A DNA stretch of 64,000 nucleotides from Psychrobacter aquaticus CMS 56 (GTDB lineage: Bacteria > Pseudomonadota > Gammaproteobacteria > Pseudomonadales > Moraxellaceae), in contig NZ_AUSW01000017.1 of NCBI RefSeq assembly GCF_000471625.1, positions 35,472-99,471 of the forward strand, given 5' to 3'. Made by a program: the position numbers and the translations under genes. This document shows, one piece after another, positions 38,953-48,936 of the stretch. Position 1 is the stretch's first letter; each line of letters begins with the position of its first letter. The notes beneath the pieces were generated by a model. That model was not told the origin of the DNA. It was given only the letters and a program-made list of their open reading frames with translations, and searched no databases.

Positions 38953-40368
38953 ATGAAAGTTATGCGCCTGCTGTCATCCTTAAAGCATGATGAATCCGAA
39001 CGCGGTATTTTTCATCTTGGGCGAGCATTGGTCAAAAACGAGCATACCTCCATCATCGTTGCTAGTGCGGATGAAGACAATGATTTGGTCAAACGTCTAA
39101 AACGTGACGGTAATCACTATCATCAGCTACACATGAATAAAAAGTCTTGGTTATCATTATTACAAGTTTCAGCCCTGCGCCAACTGATTGAAAAATATGA
39201 TCCTGATGTCATTCATGTCCACTCACGCACACCTGCATGGATACTGCATTTAGCGTTGCGCCGTGCGCGCGTCAAACGTATGCCAAAGTTGGTATCAACC
39301 ATGTATGGTTTTTATCCTATCAATAAGTACTCAAAGGCCTTACTTGATGTCGACACCATTATTACGGTATCTGACAGTGTCACCAATTATCTAAAAAAAG
39401 GCCTACGCCGCGAAGACGCTGATCCCAAAACCATCAAACGCATTTATCGCGGGGTCGATACTCGCCGCTATCCCTATCGGCACAATCCTTCTGTCTATTG
39501 GTTAAGGCATACCTTTGCTGAATACCCCGAGCTTGAGCATAAAAAGTGGCTGGTGTTTCCCACAGTCATCGGTCACGAATATGGTCAAGAGTGGCTCATT
39601 GATATTTTGGGTAATTTACAAGAGCAATTCCCCAACATTCATGTCATTATTATGGACGAAGACTATAAAGTTAACGATGTGGTGCATGAAGATTTTCGTC
39701 AGCGTACCAATGCGCTAGATCTGGCCGACCGTATCACTTATGTCGGTAGCAAACGTAATGACATGCGTGAGTGGCTCTCAGCGGCCAATATCGTTTTGGC
39801 GCTGGCGAACGAGCCTGAATCGATCGGTATCAATGCTCTACAAGCAATTCATTTAGGCACACCTGTTATTGGCTGGGATCAAGCTGCCTTTAGTGAGATT
39901 TTACAACCGCTTTATCCGCAAGGGCTGGTTAAAAAATATAATGCCAACGCCTTATGCAAAGCCGTTAGAAACCAGCTAGAAAGCGTCACTCGTCCTGAAA
40001 TGACAAACAAATTTACCATGCGTGAAATGATAGATGAAACCATTGCGGTCTACCAAGATTTACATAATAAAACGCTAGCAGAAGAGCAGGCCGAAGCAGA
40101 TGCCGCAGCGATAAGCAGAATCCACAAAAGCTTAAAGAAACCCTCTAAACTTAACCGTAAACTCACTAGTAGATATTCTGAGTCCCTTTATATAAATCCT
40201 GAGCTTTCATTAGATAAAAACAGCAAAGTAGACCTGCGCAAAAAAAAGCCCAAAACGACAGATATCTCAAAGACACCTGCTGCTTCAGAAATGATTCAAG
40301 AAAGTAAAAAAACCTACGCTTCAACGTTAGGTTTTTTTATTGTTAAACGGATTTACTCACATCAATAA
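38953..40368 (+). CDS. Glycosyltransferase family 4-like protein
   Basis: A GT-B fold glycosyltransferase of 471 residues if started at the ATG at 38953 (MKVMRLLSSLKHDESERGIF). The frame is also open to a GTG at 38938, and neither has a clear ribosome binding site. The N-terminal domain contains HVHSRTPAWIL, the C-terminal domain contains the nucleotide-sugar site LALANEPESIGINALQAIHL, with E-x7-E spacing as in GT4 enzymes. The last 80 residues are Lys/Ser-rich and not part of the fold; the terminator hairpin at 40306-40338 lies inside this coding tail. A role in lipopolysaccharide or surface glycan synthesis is likely by class, but no other glycan genes are adjacent. Confidence 0.82.
   Translation: MKVMRLLSSLKHDESERGIFHLGRALVKNEHTSIIVASADEDNDLVKRLKRDGNHYHQLHMNKKSWLSLLQVSALRQLIEKYDPDVIHVHSRTPAWILHLALRRARVKRMPKLVSTMYGFYPINKYSKALLDVDTIITVSDSVTNYLKKGLRREDADPKTIKRIYRGVDTRRYPYRHNPSVYWLRHTFAEYPELEHKKWLVFPTVIGHEYGQEWLIDILGNLQEQFPNIHVIIMDEDYKVNDVVHEDFRQRTNALDLADRITYVGSKRNDMREWLSAANIVLALANEPESIGINALQAIHLGTPVIGWDQAAFSEILQPLYPQGLVKKYNANALCKAVRNQLESVTRPEMTNKFTMREMIDETIAVYQDLHNKTLAEEQAEADAAAISRIHKSLKKPSKLNRKLTSRYSESLYINPELSLDKNSKVDLRKKKPKTTDISKTPAASEMIQESKKTYASTLGFFIVKRIYSHQ
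40306..40338. terminator. Bidirectional terminator overlapping the end of the glycosyltransferase gene
   Basis: AAAAAAACCTACG pairs with CGTTAGGTTTTTTT around the loop CTTCAA, with one bulge. An A run on the left and a T run on the right allow it to act in both directions between the convergent glycosyltransferase and permease genes. It lies wholly within the coding tail of the former. Confidence 0.8.
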
Positions 40369-40370
40369 CG

Positions 40371-41813
40371 CTATTTTTTATATGGATTGTCTTTTAACCA
40401 TTGCTGATTCACAATTTTTAGTTCATGCAGCTCATGATCCATGATTTCTTTACTCTTACCAGGATTTTTCATCGTGGCATAACCATACAATGCAGCACCT
40501 AGAACCGTCCAACCGAGGAAGATCCACCACTCGATAGGGACAAGTGCTGATGGCATACCCGGTAGATAGAGCGTCAACATGCCTAGGCTTAGGATAATGG
40601 TGATAATACCAACCAATTTACCTGCTGGTACTCTAAACGGACGTACCATATCAGGCTCGCGGTAGCGCAGCACCAAGAATGAAAGAGCCACACAGGTATA
40701 AGCGATAACGATACCAAAGCCGCCAGCATCGACAATCCACACAAGCATCTTGCGACCAAATAATGGCGCTAGCGTCGCCAGACCACCGATCAACAAGATA
40801 GCATTGACTGGGGTGTTGTACTTAGGGTGTAGCTTGCACAAAAACTGTGGCAACATGTGCGTTTTGCCCATAGCATATAACAAGCGGCTACCACCGATAA
40901 GGAACGCGTTCCAACTCGATAAAATACCAAGCACACCGCCAATAACCAGTAAAGTACCCGCCCATTTACCATTCCAAGCGTTGGTCATCGCGTCAGCTGT
41001 AGCCAATGTTGAGTCTTGCGCTTGTAACAGTGGTAAGGTCTTACCCACACTCCAAGCGACAGCCACATACCAAAGTACGGCGATGATAATAGAAACAATC
41101 AAAAATTTGCCAATATTTGGACGGGTTAGATTAATTTCTTCTGCTGCCTGCGGAATCACGTCAAAGCCCACGAATAAAAAAGGTACCATAACCATTACAG
41201 TCATGATGCCACCCATACCACCAATAAAGGCTGGGGCTTGTACCGAATTTGAGGTCTCAGGATTGAACAGCACAGCACCAACGAACAATAATATACCGAC
41301 GAGGAAAATACCCACGACTGCCAGCTTTTGGAACCAAGCGCTAACTTCCATACCGCGTATATTGAGCCATGTGACAATCACTGAGCCGATCATTCCGACA
41401 GCCACCCATGTGGCATAGACGTCCCAGCCTGCAATGGTCCAAAGATAACCTTGACTATAATTGGGAACGATATATTCGACAACGGTAGGCAGTGCCACAG
41501 CCTCAAAGGCTACGACGGAAAAATAACCAAACAAAATACTCCATGAGCAAATAAAGGAGACATTCACCCCAAGTGCTCGATGGGTATAAGTATGCTCACC
41601 ACCAGTAATCGGCATTGATGCGGCCAGTTCAGCGTAAGTAACACCAATCAAAACAACCACAAAACCGCCGATCAAAAAGGCGCTAACTGCGCCCCATATA
41701 CCTGCCGAGATGATCCAACCACCTGCCAGTACGACCCAGCCCCAACCAACCATTGCCCCGAATGCCAGCGCAATGATATCAAATACACCTAACGTTTTCT
41801 TTAATTCAGACAT
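40371..41813 (-). CDS. APC-family amino acid permease
   Basis: A 480-residue secondary transporter with about twelve membrane helices. The first helix carries the APC signature AFGAMVGWGWVV; the loop TGGEHTYTHRALG and the segment FVGFDVIPQAAEEI, with its helix-break acidic residue, are also typical. It is transcribed in the same direction as the downstream-coded gabT- and gabD-like genes, separated by a terminator region (41955-41994). Context suggests uptake of GABA, 5-aminovalerate, putrescine or a related amino acid; the sequence alone does not fix the substrate. Ribosome binding site AAGGAG at the 41813 start. Confidence 0.9.
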   Translation of the reverse strand: MSELKKTLGVFDIIALAFGAMVGWGWVVLAGGWIISAGIWGAVSAFLIGGFVVVLIGVTYAELAASMPITGGEHTYTHRALGVNVSFICSWSILFGYFSVVAFEAVALPTVVEYIVPNYSQGYLWTIAGWDVYATWVAVGMIGSVIVTWLNIRGMEVSAWFQKLAVVGIFLVGILLFVGAVLFNPETSNSVQAPAFIGGMGGIMTVMVMVPFLFVGFDVIPQAAEEINLTRPNIGKFLIVSIIIAVLWYVAVAWSVGKTLPLLQAQDSTLATADAMTNAWNGKWAGTLLVIGGVLGILSSWNAFLIGGSRLLYAMGKTHMLPQFLCKLHPKYNTPVNAILLIGGLATLAPLFGRKMLVWIVDAGGFGIVIAYTCVALSFLVLRYREPDMVRPFRVPAGKLVGIITIILSLGMLTLYLPGMPSALVPIEWWIFLGWTVLGAALYGYATMKNPGKSKEIMDHELHELKIVNQQWLKDNPYKK

Positions 41814-42117
41814 AACCTACTCCTTGTCTGTGTGTCATCCGTGTGAACCTTTTACAGTTACACTATTTTTGTTTAGTGGGATAGCACCCATCATATTTAC
41901 TATATATGCCGTTTTGTCTCACAATGTCATTTACTATTTGCTTGACATCTAAATTAAAAAACAAAAACGGCGTCTTGACTTGCAAGGCGCCGTTCAGAAA
42001 CACACTCAGAATGAGTGCCGTGAGGGCAGCCTTGCCATTGTCTTAAATACAAATTTTTAACCAAAATCAGTGTTTGATTAAAAGCAATCCATCGCTAAAG
42101 TAAATGACACTCAATAT
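41814..42117. other. gabT - permease intergenic region
   Basis: The 304-bp gap holds the gabT terminator at 41955-41994 and, to its left, an AT-rich stretch likely to contain the permease promoter. Nothing else was seen. Confidence 0.45.
41955..41994 (-). terminator. Rho-independent terminator after the gabT-like gene
   Basis: A 12-bp stem with one G-T pair (AACGGCGTCTTG at 41966-41977, CAAGGCGCCGTT at 41983-41994, 5-nt loop) is followed on the minus strand by T residues. Confidence 0.87.
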
Positions 42118-43383
42118 TTATTGAACTGTTAGGATACCTTTAATGATATCAAGACCTTCTTGTAGTACTTCGTCTTCGACCGTCAATGGCACCATCACTC
42201 GAATGGCATTGCCATACATACCACAAGACGCTAGTAGCAAGCCTTGCTCAAATGATTTTGCTTTTAGGTTGGCTGCTGCTGCTGCATCAGGTTTGCCTTC
42301 GCTATCGATTAATTCAAACGCCAGCATCGCACCTTTATGACGGATATGACCGATCGTGCTTAGATTGAGCCCTGTTAAGAATGACTCGATTTTATCGCCA
42401 ATCTCAATGCTACGTTCCAGTAAGTTTTCTTCTTCGATCACTTCCATCACAGCGAGTGCTGCTACACAAGCAAGTGGGTTACCAGAGTAAGTACCGCCCA
42501 AGCCGCCTACTTGTGGGGCATCCATGATATCAGCACGGCCAATGACCGCAGAAATAGGATAACCACCAGCCAAACTCTTCGCGGCGGTCATCAAATCAGG
42601 CTCAACACCTAGCTGCTCAGTGGCAAACAACGTACCAGTTCTGGCAAAACCGCACTGTACTTCATCAAAAATAAGTACGATGCCATGTTCATCACAGATG
42701 GCGCGTAATGCTTTGGCAAATGACGGAGTAACCTGATGGAAACCACCCTCGCCTTGTACTGGCTCGATGATCATCGCTGCTACTTCACTAGGATCGATAT
42801 CTGCTTGGAAGATCATATCAAGGCTATGCAGCGCTTGTTCTTCGGTAACGTTCAACTCTTCTGCAGGGAACAATGCATGAAATACAGGTCCTGGCATAGG
42901 GCCAAAGTTCTTTTTGTATGGTAATACTTTGCCTGTCAGGCTCATACACATCATAGTGCGACCATGCCAACCACCAACAAAAGAGATAACGCCTGGACGA
43001 CGGGTTTTAGCACGAGCAATCTTGATGCAGTTTTCAACGGCTTCTGCGCCAGTGGTCAAAAAGAAAGCCTTAGTGTCACCGCTGATAGGCGCTTTTTCAC
43101 ACAGTTTTTCAGCCAAATCTACATAGCATTCGTAGTTGATCATTTGCGCCGCAGTGTGGGTAAATTTGTCAAGCTGCTCATGGACACGTTGGGTGATTTT
43201 TGGATGGCTGTGACCGGTGTTCAATACTGAGATACCACCGACAAAGTCGATATAACGCTTGCCTTCAATATCCCAGATTTCTGAGTTCTTTGCTCTTTCG
43301 GCAAAGATAGGAAAGGCAACCCCAAGTCCTGTTGGTAAAACAGCTTTGCGGCGCTCAAGTAATGATTGATTGGTAGTCGTCAT
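42118..43383 (-). CDS. gabT: 4-aminobutyrate / 5-aminovalerate aminotransferase
   Basis: PLP-dependent class III omega-transaminase that moves the terminal amino group of GABA (or 5-aminovalerate) to 2-oxoglutarate. The 421 residues include YIDFVGGISVLNTGHSHP, the FLTTGAEAVENCIKIARA cofactor-binding region, IFDEVQCGFARTG and the Schiff-base lysine in AAKSLAGGYPISAVIG. Length matches GabT (426 in E. coli) and DavT equally. The nearby glutarate genes argue that 5-aminovalerate is a real substrate. It follows the gabD-like gene by 128 bp on the same strand; start 43383 has AAGGAC. Confidence 0.94.
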   Translation of the reverse strand: MTTTNQSLLERRKAVLPTGLGVAFPIFAERAKNSEIWDIEGKRYIDFVGGISVLNTGHSHPKITQRVHEQLDKFTHTAAQMINYECYVDLAEKLCEKAPISGDTKAFFLTTGAEAVENCIKIARAKTRRPGVISFVGGWHGRTMMCMSLTGKVLPYKKNFGPMPGPVFHALFPAEELNVTEEQALHSLDMIFQADIDPSEVAAMIIEPVQGEGGFHQVTPSFAKALRAICDEHGIVLIFDEVQCGFARTGTLFATEQLGVEPDLMTAAKSLAGGYPISAVIGRADIMDAPQVGGLGGTYSGNPLACVAALAVMEVIEEENLLERSIEIGDKIESFLTGLNLSTIGHIRHKGAMLAFELIDSEGKPDAAAAANLKAKSFEQGLLLASCGMYGNAIRVMVPLTVEDEVLQEGLDIIKGILTVQ

Positions 43384-43511
43384 AGGAATGTCCTTTTCTT
43401 TGTTCGTAATATAAGTGCCATCTGGTTAGTAGTAGATTGGCGGTTTATTTGATATAAAACATCACAGATATCTAAAATTTTTCGCTAAGTATTGAGCAAT
43501 TAGCGACACTA

Positions 43512-44975
43512 TTAGCTGATGTCAGAACACCAGTATTTGGTCGTGATATAGTCTTCGATGCCATATTTTGAGCCTTCACGGCCAAAGCCAGACTGTTTCA
43601 CGCCGCCAAATGGGGCAACTTCTGTAGAAATCAAACCCGTGTTATGACCGATAATGCCGTACTCAAGGCCTTCGGTCACGCGCCATGAGCGGGCATAGTC
43701 GCTACTATAAAAATAAGCGGCCAAACCATAAATAGTATCGTTTGCGGCACGGATAACTTCTGCTTCGTCTTTGAACGTAAAGATCGTCGCAATCGGTCCA
43801 AAGATTTCTTCAGAAGCAATGTCCATCTCGCTGCTAATATCAGTGATGACGGTTGGATTGTAAGTTAGCTCTGAGGCGTCATTGATGCTACCACCAGTGA
43901 CCAATTTAGCGCCTTTATCGATGGCATCTTTGAGAAGTGCTTGTACCTTATCTAATGCTTTTTTGTTGATAAGCGGGCCAATATCTACGCCTTCTTCTAG
44001 ACCGTTACCAACTTTTAGCTCAGCGACTTTTTTGACAAAGATATCTAAGAACGCATCTTTGATACTGTCTTGCACATAGACGCGGTTGGCACAAACACAG
44101 GTCTGACCAGCATTACGGTATTTAGAAGCGATTAAGCCTGTAGCAGCTTTCTCTAAGTCAGCATCATCAAAGACGATAAATGGCGCATTGCCACCAAGCT
44201 CTAATGACAGCTTCTTAATAGTCGGTGCACACTGAGCCATCAACGTACGGCCAACTTCGGTAGAGCCAGTGAACGATAGCTTATGAATACGGGCGTCACC
44301 GGTCAGGATTTCACCAATGGTCGATGATTGACCCGTTACGATTTGGAGCACGCCTGCAGGAATACCGGCTTGCTCAGCCAATGCCCCTAATGCTAGAGCA
44401 GAAAATGGTGTTTCGGTGGCTGGTTTGACTATAATCGTACAGCCAGCTGCCATCGCGGGGGCAACTTTGCGCGTGATCATCGCGGCTGGAAAGTTCCAAG
44501 GCGTAATCGCGGCACAAACACCAATTGGCTGCTTAAGAACGACGTGACGTAGCTGTGAGCTATTGGCAGGAATGACATCACCATAGACACGTTTGCCTTC
44601 TTCTGCGAACCAGCGAATAAAGCTATTGGCATACCCGATTTCACCGCGTGACTCAGTGAGCGGCTTACCTTGTTCAGCAGTCATAATGATGGCAAGATCT
44701 TCTTTATTGGCATCGATAAGGTCTGCCCACTTTTGCAATAGCTCGGCACGCTCTTTAGCCGTTTTTGCCGCCCAATCTGCTTGGACTTCATGAGCATAAG
44801 CAACGGCTTCATTGACATCATCGGTCGTGAGGCTAGGCACGGTACCGATAAGCTCATCGTTAAAAGGGTTATTGACTTCAAGTACTGCTTCATCACTGGC
44901 AGCGTGCCAGCCGTCTTTAGTGAAGCAAGATTGTTTGAGTAGATCTGGATTTGATAACTGTAGCGTATGTGACAT
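43512..44975 (-). CDS. gabD: Succinate-semialdehyde / glutarate-semialdehyde dehydrogenase
   Basis: Oxidises the semialdehyde made by the transaminase to succinate or glutarate with NAD(P). The start chosen is the ATG at 44975 (MSHTLQLSNPDLLKQ), which has AAGGAG; the frame is open six codons further. The 487 residues show the aldehyde dehydrogenase landmarks: TPWNFPAAMITRKVAPA, the glycine motif FTGSTEVGR, the general-base glutamate in LELGGNAPF and the nucleophile cysteine in NAGQTCVCANR. Length fits GabD (482). It is the promoter-proximal gene of the gab unit and is divergent from an IclR regulator. Confidence 0.94.
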   Translation of the reverse strand: MSHTLQLSNPDLLKQSCFTKDGWHAASDEAVLEVNNPFNDELIGTVPSLTTDDVNEAVAYAHEVQADWAAKTAKERAELLQKWADLIDANKEDLAIIMTAEQGKPLTESRGEIGYANSFIRWFAEEGKRVYGDVIPANSSQLRHVVLKQPIGVCAAITPWNFPAAMITRKVAPAMAAGCTIIVKPATETPFSALALGALAEQAGIPAGVLQIVTGQSSTIGEILTGDARIHKLSFTGSTEVGRTLMAQCAPTIKKLSLELGGNAPFIVFDDADLEKAATGLIASKYRNAGQTCVCANRVYVQDSIKDAFLDIFVKKVAELKVGNGLEEGVDIGPLINKKALDKVQALLKDAIDKGAKLVTGGSINDASELTYNPTVITDISSEMDIASEEIFGPIATIFTFKDEAEVIRAANDTIYGLAAYFYSSDYARSWRVTEGLEYGIIGHNTGLISTEVAPFGGVKQSGFGREGSKYGIEDYITTKYWCSDIS

Positions 44976-45337
44976 GTTGACGCTCCTTGTCATATAGGGT
45001 GTATGTTTATAAGAATGGATATAATAAGATGTATGAAATAATTATTGATAATTCATTTTTTGTTCAATATACTGAACACATATTCTATATATGAGACATC
45101 ATTATAAGAATGATATGACGCGATTTGCAACCCTTAAATCTCATTATTTTAAAAATTATACCAATCCCAAAAAATATAATGGATTGTGCCAAACGCATTT
45201 GGCCTACTAAATGTAGTATTGATACTTGTTTTTTTGGCTATTCAAATTTTTGAAAACAGTAAGTCATGTTTGTGAATATCAAACACGCCCTATTACTTTA
45301 TAATGCTTCTTTTTTATCTTATTTTTACAGGTGACCT
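44976..45337. other. Divergent regulatory region gabD / iclR
   Basis: The 362-bp region between divergent genes contains the inverted repeat at 45061-45078. The remaining sequence is AT-rich; no ORF was found. Confidence 0.45.
45061..45078. promoter_or_regulatory. Candidate IclR-type operator of the gab unit
   Basis: TGTTCA-ATATAC-TGAACA is a perfect 6-6-6 inverted repeat about 85 bp before the gabD start. The neighbouring iclR-family gene is divergent, the standard arrangement for such regulators. Family operators vary widely, so the match is by symmetry and place, not by consensus. Confidence 0.45.
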
Positions 45338-46117
45338 ATGAGCGCGACCGCCGTTCCTGCATTGGACAAAACATTTCAGATTTTGGATTTAATTACAGAT
45401 AGCTCACAGCCTTTGACAGCGGCTCATATCGCCAAAGAACTTGGACTACCGCGTAGCTCTACCCACAATATCTTGCAGAGTTTGTTGACCAAGCATGTCA
45501 TCTATAAAGACCCTGAAAGCCGCTTTCATCTAGGCTCTTATTTGATGTATTGGGCAGGCAGATACGAACAACAGCAAGGCGTCGTCCAATTGTTTAAAGA
45601 TTTGATTGTGCAATACCCTGTGCTACTTCAGCACACGGTCACTTTGTCAAAATTGGATTTGGGAGAAGTGGTGTTTTTGGCTTGTCATGAATCGACTGAG
45701 CCACTTGGTTTTACTTTTCGTGCAGGTGTGCGTGTACCAGCCGTGTTTTCGGCGACAGGCAAAGCCATGCTATCCACGTTGTCTATGGACAGCATAAAAT
45801 CGTTGTATAAAGAGAGGTTTCCTACGCCCATGACCCAACATGGAGTCAAAAACTTTGCGGATTTGTCTACTGAGCTTATGACAATTCAGGAAAGTCGAGT
45901 GTCACTCGATGATGGGCAATTGCGCGATGGCATGTATTGCTTGGGTACTTATATTCGTAATGCCTCGGGCAATGCCGTTGCTGGTATGGCCGTTAGTTTT
46001 TTGCAAGGAGAGTACGAAGCGAAGCGTGCTGAGGTCAGTGCAGTGCTGATTGAATTGGCCGAACAAATTGAGCAGTGCTTGGGCTTTAATCCGAACGCTA
46101 TCAAGCAGCAATATTGA
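45338..46117 (+). CDS. IclR-family transcriptional regulator, beside the gab unit
   Basis: A 259-residue regulator with an N-terminal winged helix (ALDKTFQILDLITDSSQPLT, AAHIAKELGLPRSSTHNILQ) and a C-terminal effector-binding IclR domain (about 75-250, containing FTFRAGVRVPAVFSATGKAM and the DDGQLRDGMYCLGTYIRN loop). It is divergent from gabD and convergent with the CoA-transferase gene, whose stop is 39 bp away. The likely ligand is an intermediate of the adjacent pathway (GABA, 5-aminovalerate or a semialdehyde). Ribosome binding site AGGTGA. Confidence 0.9.
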   Translation: MSATAVPALDKTFQILDLITDSSQPLTAAHIAKELGLPRSSTHNILQSLLTKHVIYKDPESRFHLGSYLMYWAGRYEQQQGVVQLFKDLIVQYPVLLQHTVTLSKLDLGEVVFLACHESTEPLGFTFRAGVRVPAVFSATGKAMLSTLSMDSIKSLYKERFPTPMTQHGVKNFADLSTELMTIQESRVSLDDGQLRDGMYCLGTYIRNASGNAVAGMAVSFLQGEYEAKRAEVSAVLIELAEQIEQCLGFNPNAIKQQY

Positions 46118-46156
46118 TGCTCTACAGCATAGCGCGTGTTGAACATTTAGCTCACT

Positions 46157-47356
46157 TTAAATAATGCCGTCTGCTTTTAGCTTAGCGATCATCTCGCTGT
46201 CATAACCCAAATCTGCAAGTGTACTGTCGGTATGCTCGCTCAAATGCGGTGGTGGCGTGCGATAACTGACAGGTGATGCAGATAATTTGATGGGATTGCC
46301 AAGCGCGCGTACCGGACTGCCTTGTACCGCAAAATCAATCACCATCTCCCGCGCTTGTGCTTGTGGCATGGCTAATGCTTCAGCCACGTTATGAATCGCA
46401 CCGCAAGGTACGCCCACCTGATCTAAAGCTGCAAGCCAGTAAGCACGAGGATGCTTGGCAAATATTTTAGTCAATTCAGCACACAGAAATTCGCGATTGG
46501 CAACGCGGTTAGGATTAGTCGCAAAGCGCTCATCAGTGTGCCAATCGACTGCTAATACCTCGCACAGTTTGGCAAACTGGCTATCATTGCCACAGGCCAA
46601 AATAAAGTGCGCCTCCCCTTCGGCAGCAAACACTTGATAAGGCACAATATTGGGATGCTGGTTGCCCAGTCTTGGTGGTATTTTATCCGAAGCCAAATGG
46701 TTCATGCCGACATTGGCAAGCATAGAAAGCGCACTGTCTAATAGCGCCACATCCACCTGTTGCCCAAGTCCAGTATGTTGACGCGCCAATAGCGCCGCTT
46801 GAATACCAATGGTCAATTGCAACCCTGCAAACAAATCAACGACAGCCACGCCAACTTTGTGTGGTTCGCCATCACTAGGGCCGGTGATACTCATCAGCCC
46901 TGATAAACCTTGGATAATATAATCATAACCGGGACGCTTGGCATCAGGCCCTGTCTGCCCAAACCCTGTCAGAGATGCATAGATCAAGCGCGGATTGTCT
47001 TGTTTGAGGTTTTCATAATCCAAGCCGTACTTTTTTAGACCGCCGACTTTGAAGTTCTCTACCAAAATATCACTGTCAGCGATGAGTTGCTTGATAATGG
47101 TCTGACCTGCTGGCGTGGTGATATCGACGGTAAGGGATTTTTTGTTGCGGTTAATAGTGGCGTAATAAGCGGACGTGTCATCACTGAATGTTGGCGGTGC
47201 CCAGTGGCGCGTTTCATCACCAATATGTGGACGCTCAACTTTGATGACATCAGCCCCTAGATCAGCGAGTATTTGTGTACAAGATGGACCTGCCAACACT
47301 CTAGATAAATCGAGTACCTTGATACCATGCAATGCACCTTTTGGTATATCCGTCAT
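46157..47356 (-). CDS. Family III (CaiB/BaiF) CoA-transferase, probably glutarate-activating
   Basis: Transfers CoA between carboxylic acids. The 399 residues have the family layout with the N-terminal GIKVLDLSRVLAGPSCTQIL, LGADVIKVERPHIGDETR, the segment ENFKVGGLKKYGLDYENLK and PGYDYIIQGLSGLMSITGP. It is transcribed after glutaryl-CoA dehydrogenase (gap about 220 bp, same strand). That linkage is known for succinyl-CoA:glutarate CoA-transferases, so glutarate is the probable acceptor. The exact donor and acceptor cannot be read from the sequence. Ribosome binding site AAGGGA. Confidence 0.88.
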   Translation of the reverse strand: MTDIPKGALHGIKVLDLSRVLAGPSCTQILADLGADVIKVERPHIGDETRHWAPPTFSDDTSAYYATINRNKKSLTVDITTPAGQTIIKQLIADSDILVENFKVGGLKKYGLDYENLKQDNPRLIYASLTGFGQTGPDAKRPGYDYIIQGLSGLMSITGPSDGEPHKVGVAVVDLFAGLQLTIGIQAALLARQHTGLGQQVDVALLDSALSMLANVGMNHLASDKIPPRLGNQHPNIVPYQVFAAEGEAHFILACGNDSQFAKLCEVLAVDWHTDERFATNPNRVANREFLCAELTKIFAKHPRAYWLAALDQVGVPCGAIHNVAEALAMPQAQAREMVIDFAVQGSPVRALGNPIKLSASPVSYRTPPPHLSEHTDSTLADLGYDSEMIAKLKADGII

Positions 47357-47575
47357 AATATTCCCTTATTGTGTGGCATGTTCTTTGTTTATTTATTAAT
47401 AAAATTGCTATTCATCATTTAATTTTCCATGTTTTTTAATAACACGCACTGACAAATAAATGGCGAATAACAACTGAAAAACGTACGCTACTGTTGATGC
47501 TCTTTTGAATAAAAAGCCAAATAGCAACGTACGTCATAAAAAATAGCTGTGTTATATATCTTTAGTTAGAGAGGG

Positions 47576-48760
47576 TTAAAAGAATGCTTGAATACCCGTC
47601 TGGGCACGGCCCAAGATTAGCGCATGAATATCATGCGTACCTTCATAAGTATTGACCGCTTCCAAGTTCATCACATGACGGATAATGTGGAACTCATCAG
47701 AGATACCATTACCGCCATGCATATCACGCGCAATACGAGCGATATCAAGTGCCTTACCGCAGTTATTACGCTTAATCAGTGAGATCATTTCAGGTGCTGC
47801 GTTGTCTTCATCCATCAGACGACCGACACGTAGCGCGGCTTGTAGACCTAAGGTAATCTCTGTTTGCATATTAGCCAGCTTCAACTGTACCAACTGAGTA
47901 GCTGCCAGTGGCCGACCAAACTGCTTACGATCTAGCGTGTACTGACGAGCCGCTTTCCAGCAGAATTCAGCCGCGCCCATTGAGCCCCAAGCGATACCAT
48001 AACGGGCTTTGTTTAAACAACCAAATGGCCCTTTTAGACCACGAATATCTGGGAAAGCATTGGCTTCAGGGACGAACACTTTGTCCATGACGATCTCACC
48101 CGTAACTGAGGCACGCAATGAGAACTTGCCTTCGATTTTCGGCGCTGATAATCCTTTCATGCCTTTGTCTAAAACAAAACCACGAATATCACCAGCATCA
48201 TCTTTTGCCCAGACCACAAACACGTCAGCGATAGGACTGTTGGTAATCCACATTTTATTGCCCGTCAGCTCGTAGCCACCATCGACTGCACGCGCACGCG
48301 TCGACATCGATGAAGGATCTGAACCTGAATCTGGCTCTGTCAGACCAAAGCAGCCGACGTATTCACCCGTGGCAAGTTTTGGCAAATACTTTTCTCTTTG
48401 TTCCTCTGTGCCATACGCCCAAATCGGATGCATCACAAGGCTTGACTGCACGCTCATCGCTGAGCGGTAGCCCGAATCGACCGCTTCCACTTCCTTAGCA
48501 ATCAGACCATAGGCGACACTCGATAGACCTGCACAACCGTAGCCTTCAATCGTCACGCCAAGCAAACCCATTTCACCCATTTGACACATGATATTACGAT
48601 CAAAATGCTCATTACGATTGGCCTGAACGATACCTGGCATCAGCTCTTTTTGAAAAAACTGCTGAGCACTGTCTGTCACCATGCGCTCTTCGTCAGTTAG
48701 CTGGTCGCGTAATAAAAAAGGATCTTCCCAATCAAAACGGGGGCTGGTCGATGTTGCCAT
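47576..48760 (-). CDS. gcdH: Glutaryl-CoA dehydrogenase
   Basis: FAD enzyme that oxidises and decarboxylates glutaryl-CoA to crotonyl-CoA, the entry of lysine-derived glutarate into central metabolism. The 394 residues show [20 protein letters not shown] at the start, [16 protein letters not shown] with the substrate-binding region, the [20 protein letters not shown] strand and the catalytic-base glutamate in [10 protein letters not shown]. These are closer to GcdH than to short-chain acyl-CoA dehydrogenases. Ribosome binding site AAGGAG at the 48760 start. A second IclR regulator is divergent from it. Confidence 0.94.
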   Translation of the reverse strand: MATSTSPRFDWEDPFLLRDQLTDEERMVTDSAQQFFQKELMPGIVQANRNEHFDRNIMCQMGEMGLLGVTIEGYGCAGLSSVAYGLIAKEVEAVDSGYRSAMSVQSSLVMHPIWAYGTEEQREKYLPKLATGEYVGCFGLTEPDSGSDPSSMSTRARAVDGGYELTGNKMWITNSPIADVFVVWAKDDAGDIRGFVLDKGMKGLSAPKIEGKFSLRASVTGEIVMDKVFVPEANAFPDIRGLKGPFGCLNKARYGIAWGSMGAAEFCWKAARQYTLDRKQFGRPLAATQLVQLKLANMQTEITLGLQAALRVGRLMDEDNAAPEMISLIKRNNCGKALDIARIARDMHGGNGISDEFHIIRHVMNLEAVNTYEGTHDIHALILGRAQTGIQAFF

Positions 48761-48849
48761 GTGTCTCTCCTTGATATCAGTCTTTCTGACTGATGAGTAG
48801 TGATAAATGTTGTAAAACGGCTTAGCAAATTATTGACTTTATAATTCCG

Positions 48850-48872
48850 CTGTGCGAAACTTAGTTTCATAA
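48850..48872. promoter_or_regulatory. Candidate IclR-type operator of gcdH
   Basis: GTGCGAAAC-TTA-GTTTCATAA contains the inverted repeat GAAAC/GTTTC (48856-48868) in the 176-bp region between divergent gcdH and the second iclR-family gene. Symmetry and position suggest the regulator's binding site. Confidence 0.4.
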
Positions 48873-48936
48873 TATAAAACTATTTAAGCAAAATTAAGTC
48901 ACGCTGTAAACCTTTATCAAAAAAAATGAGTATAAA

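Noticed and set aside
40750..41418. 222-codon open frame antisense to the amino acid permease
   Set aside because: Composition mirrors the complementary strand of membrane helices; it has no family features.
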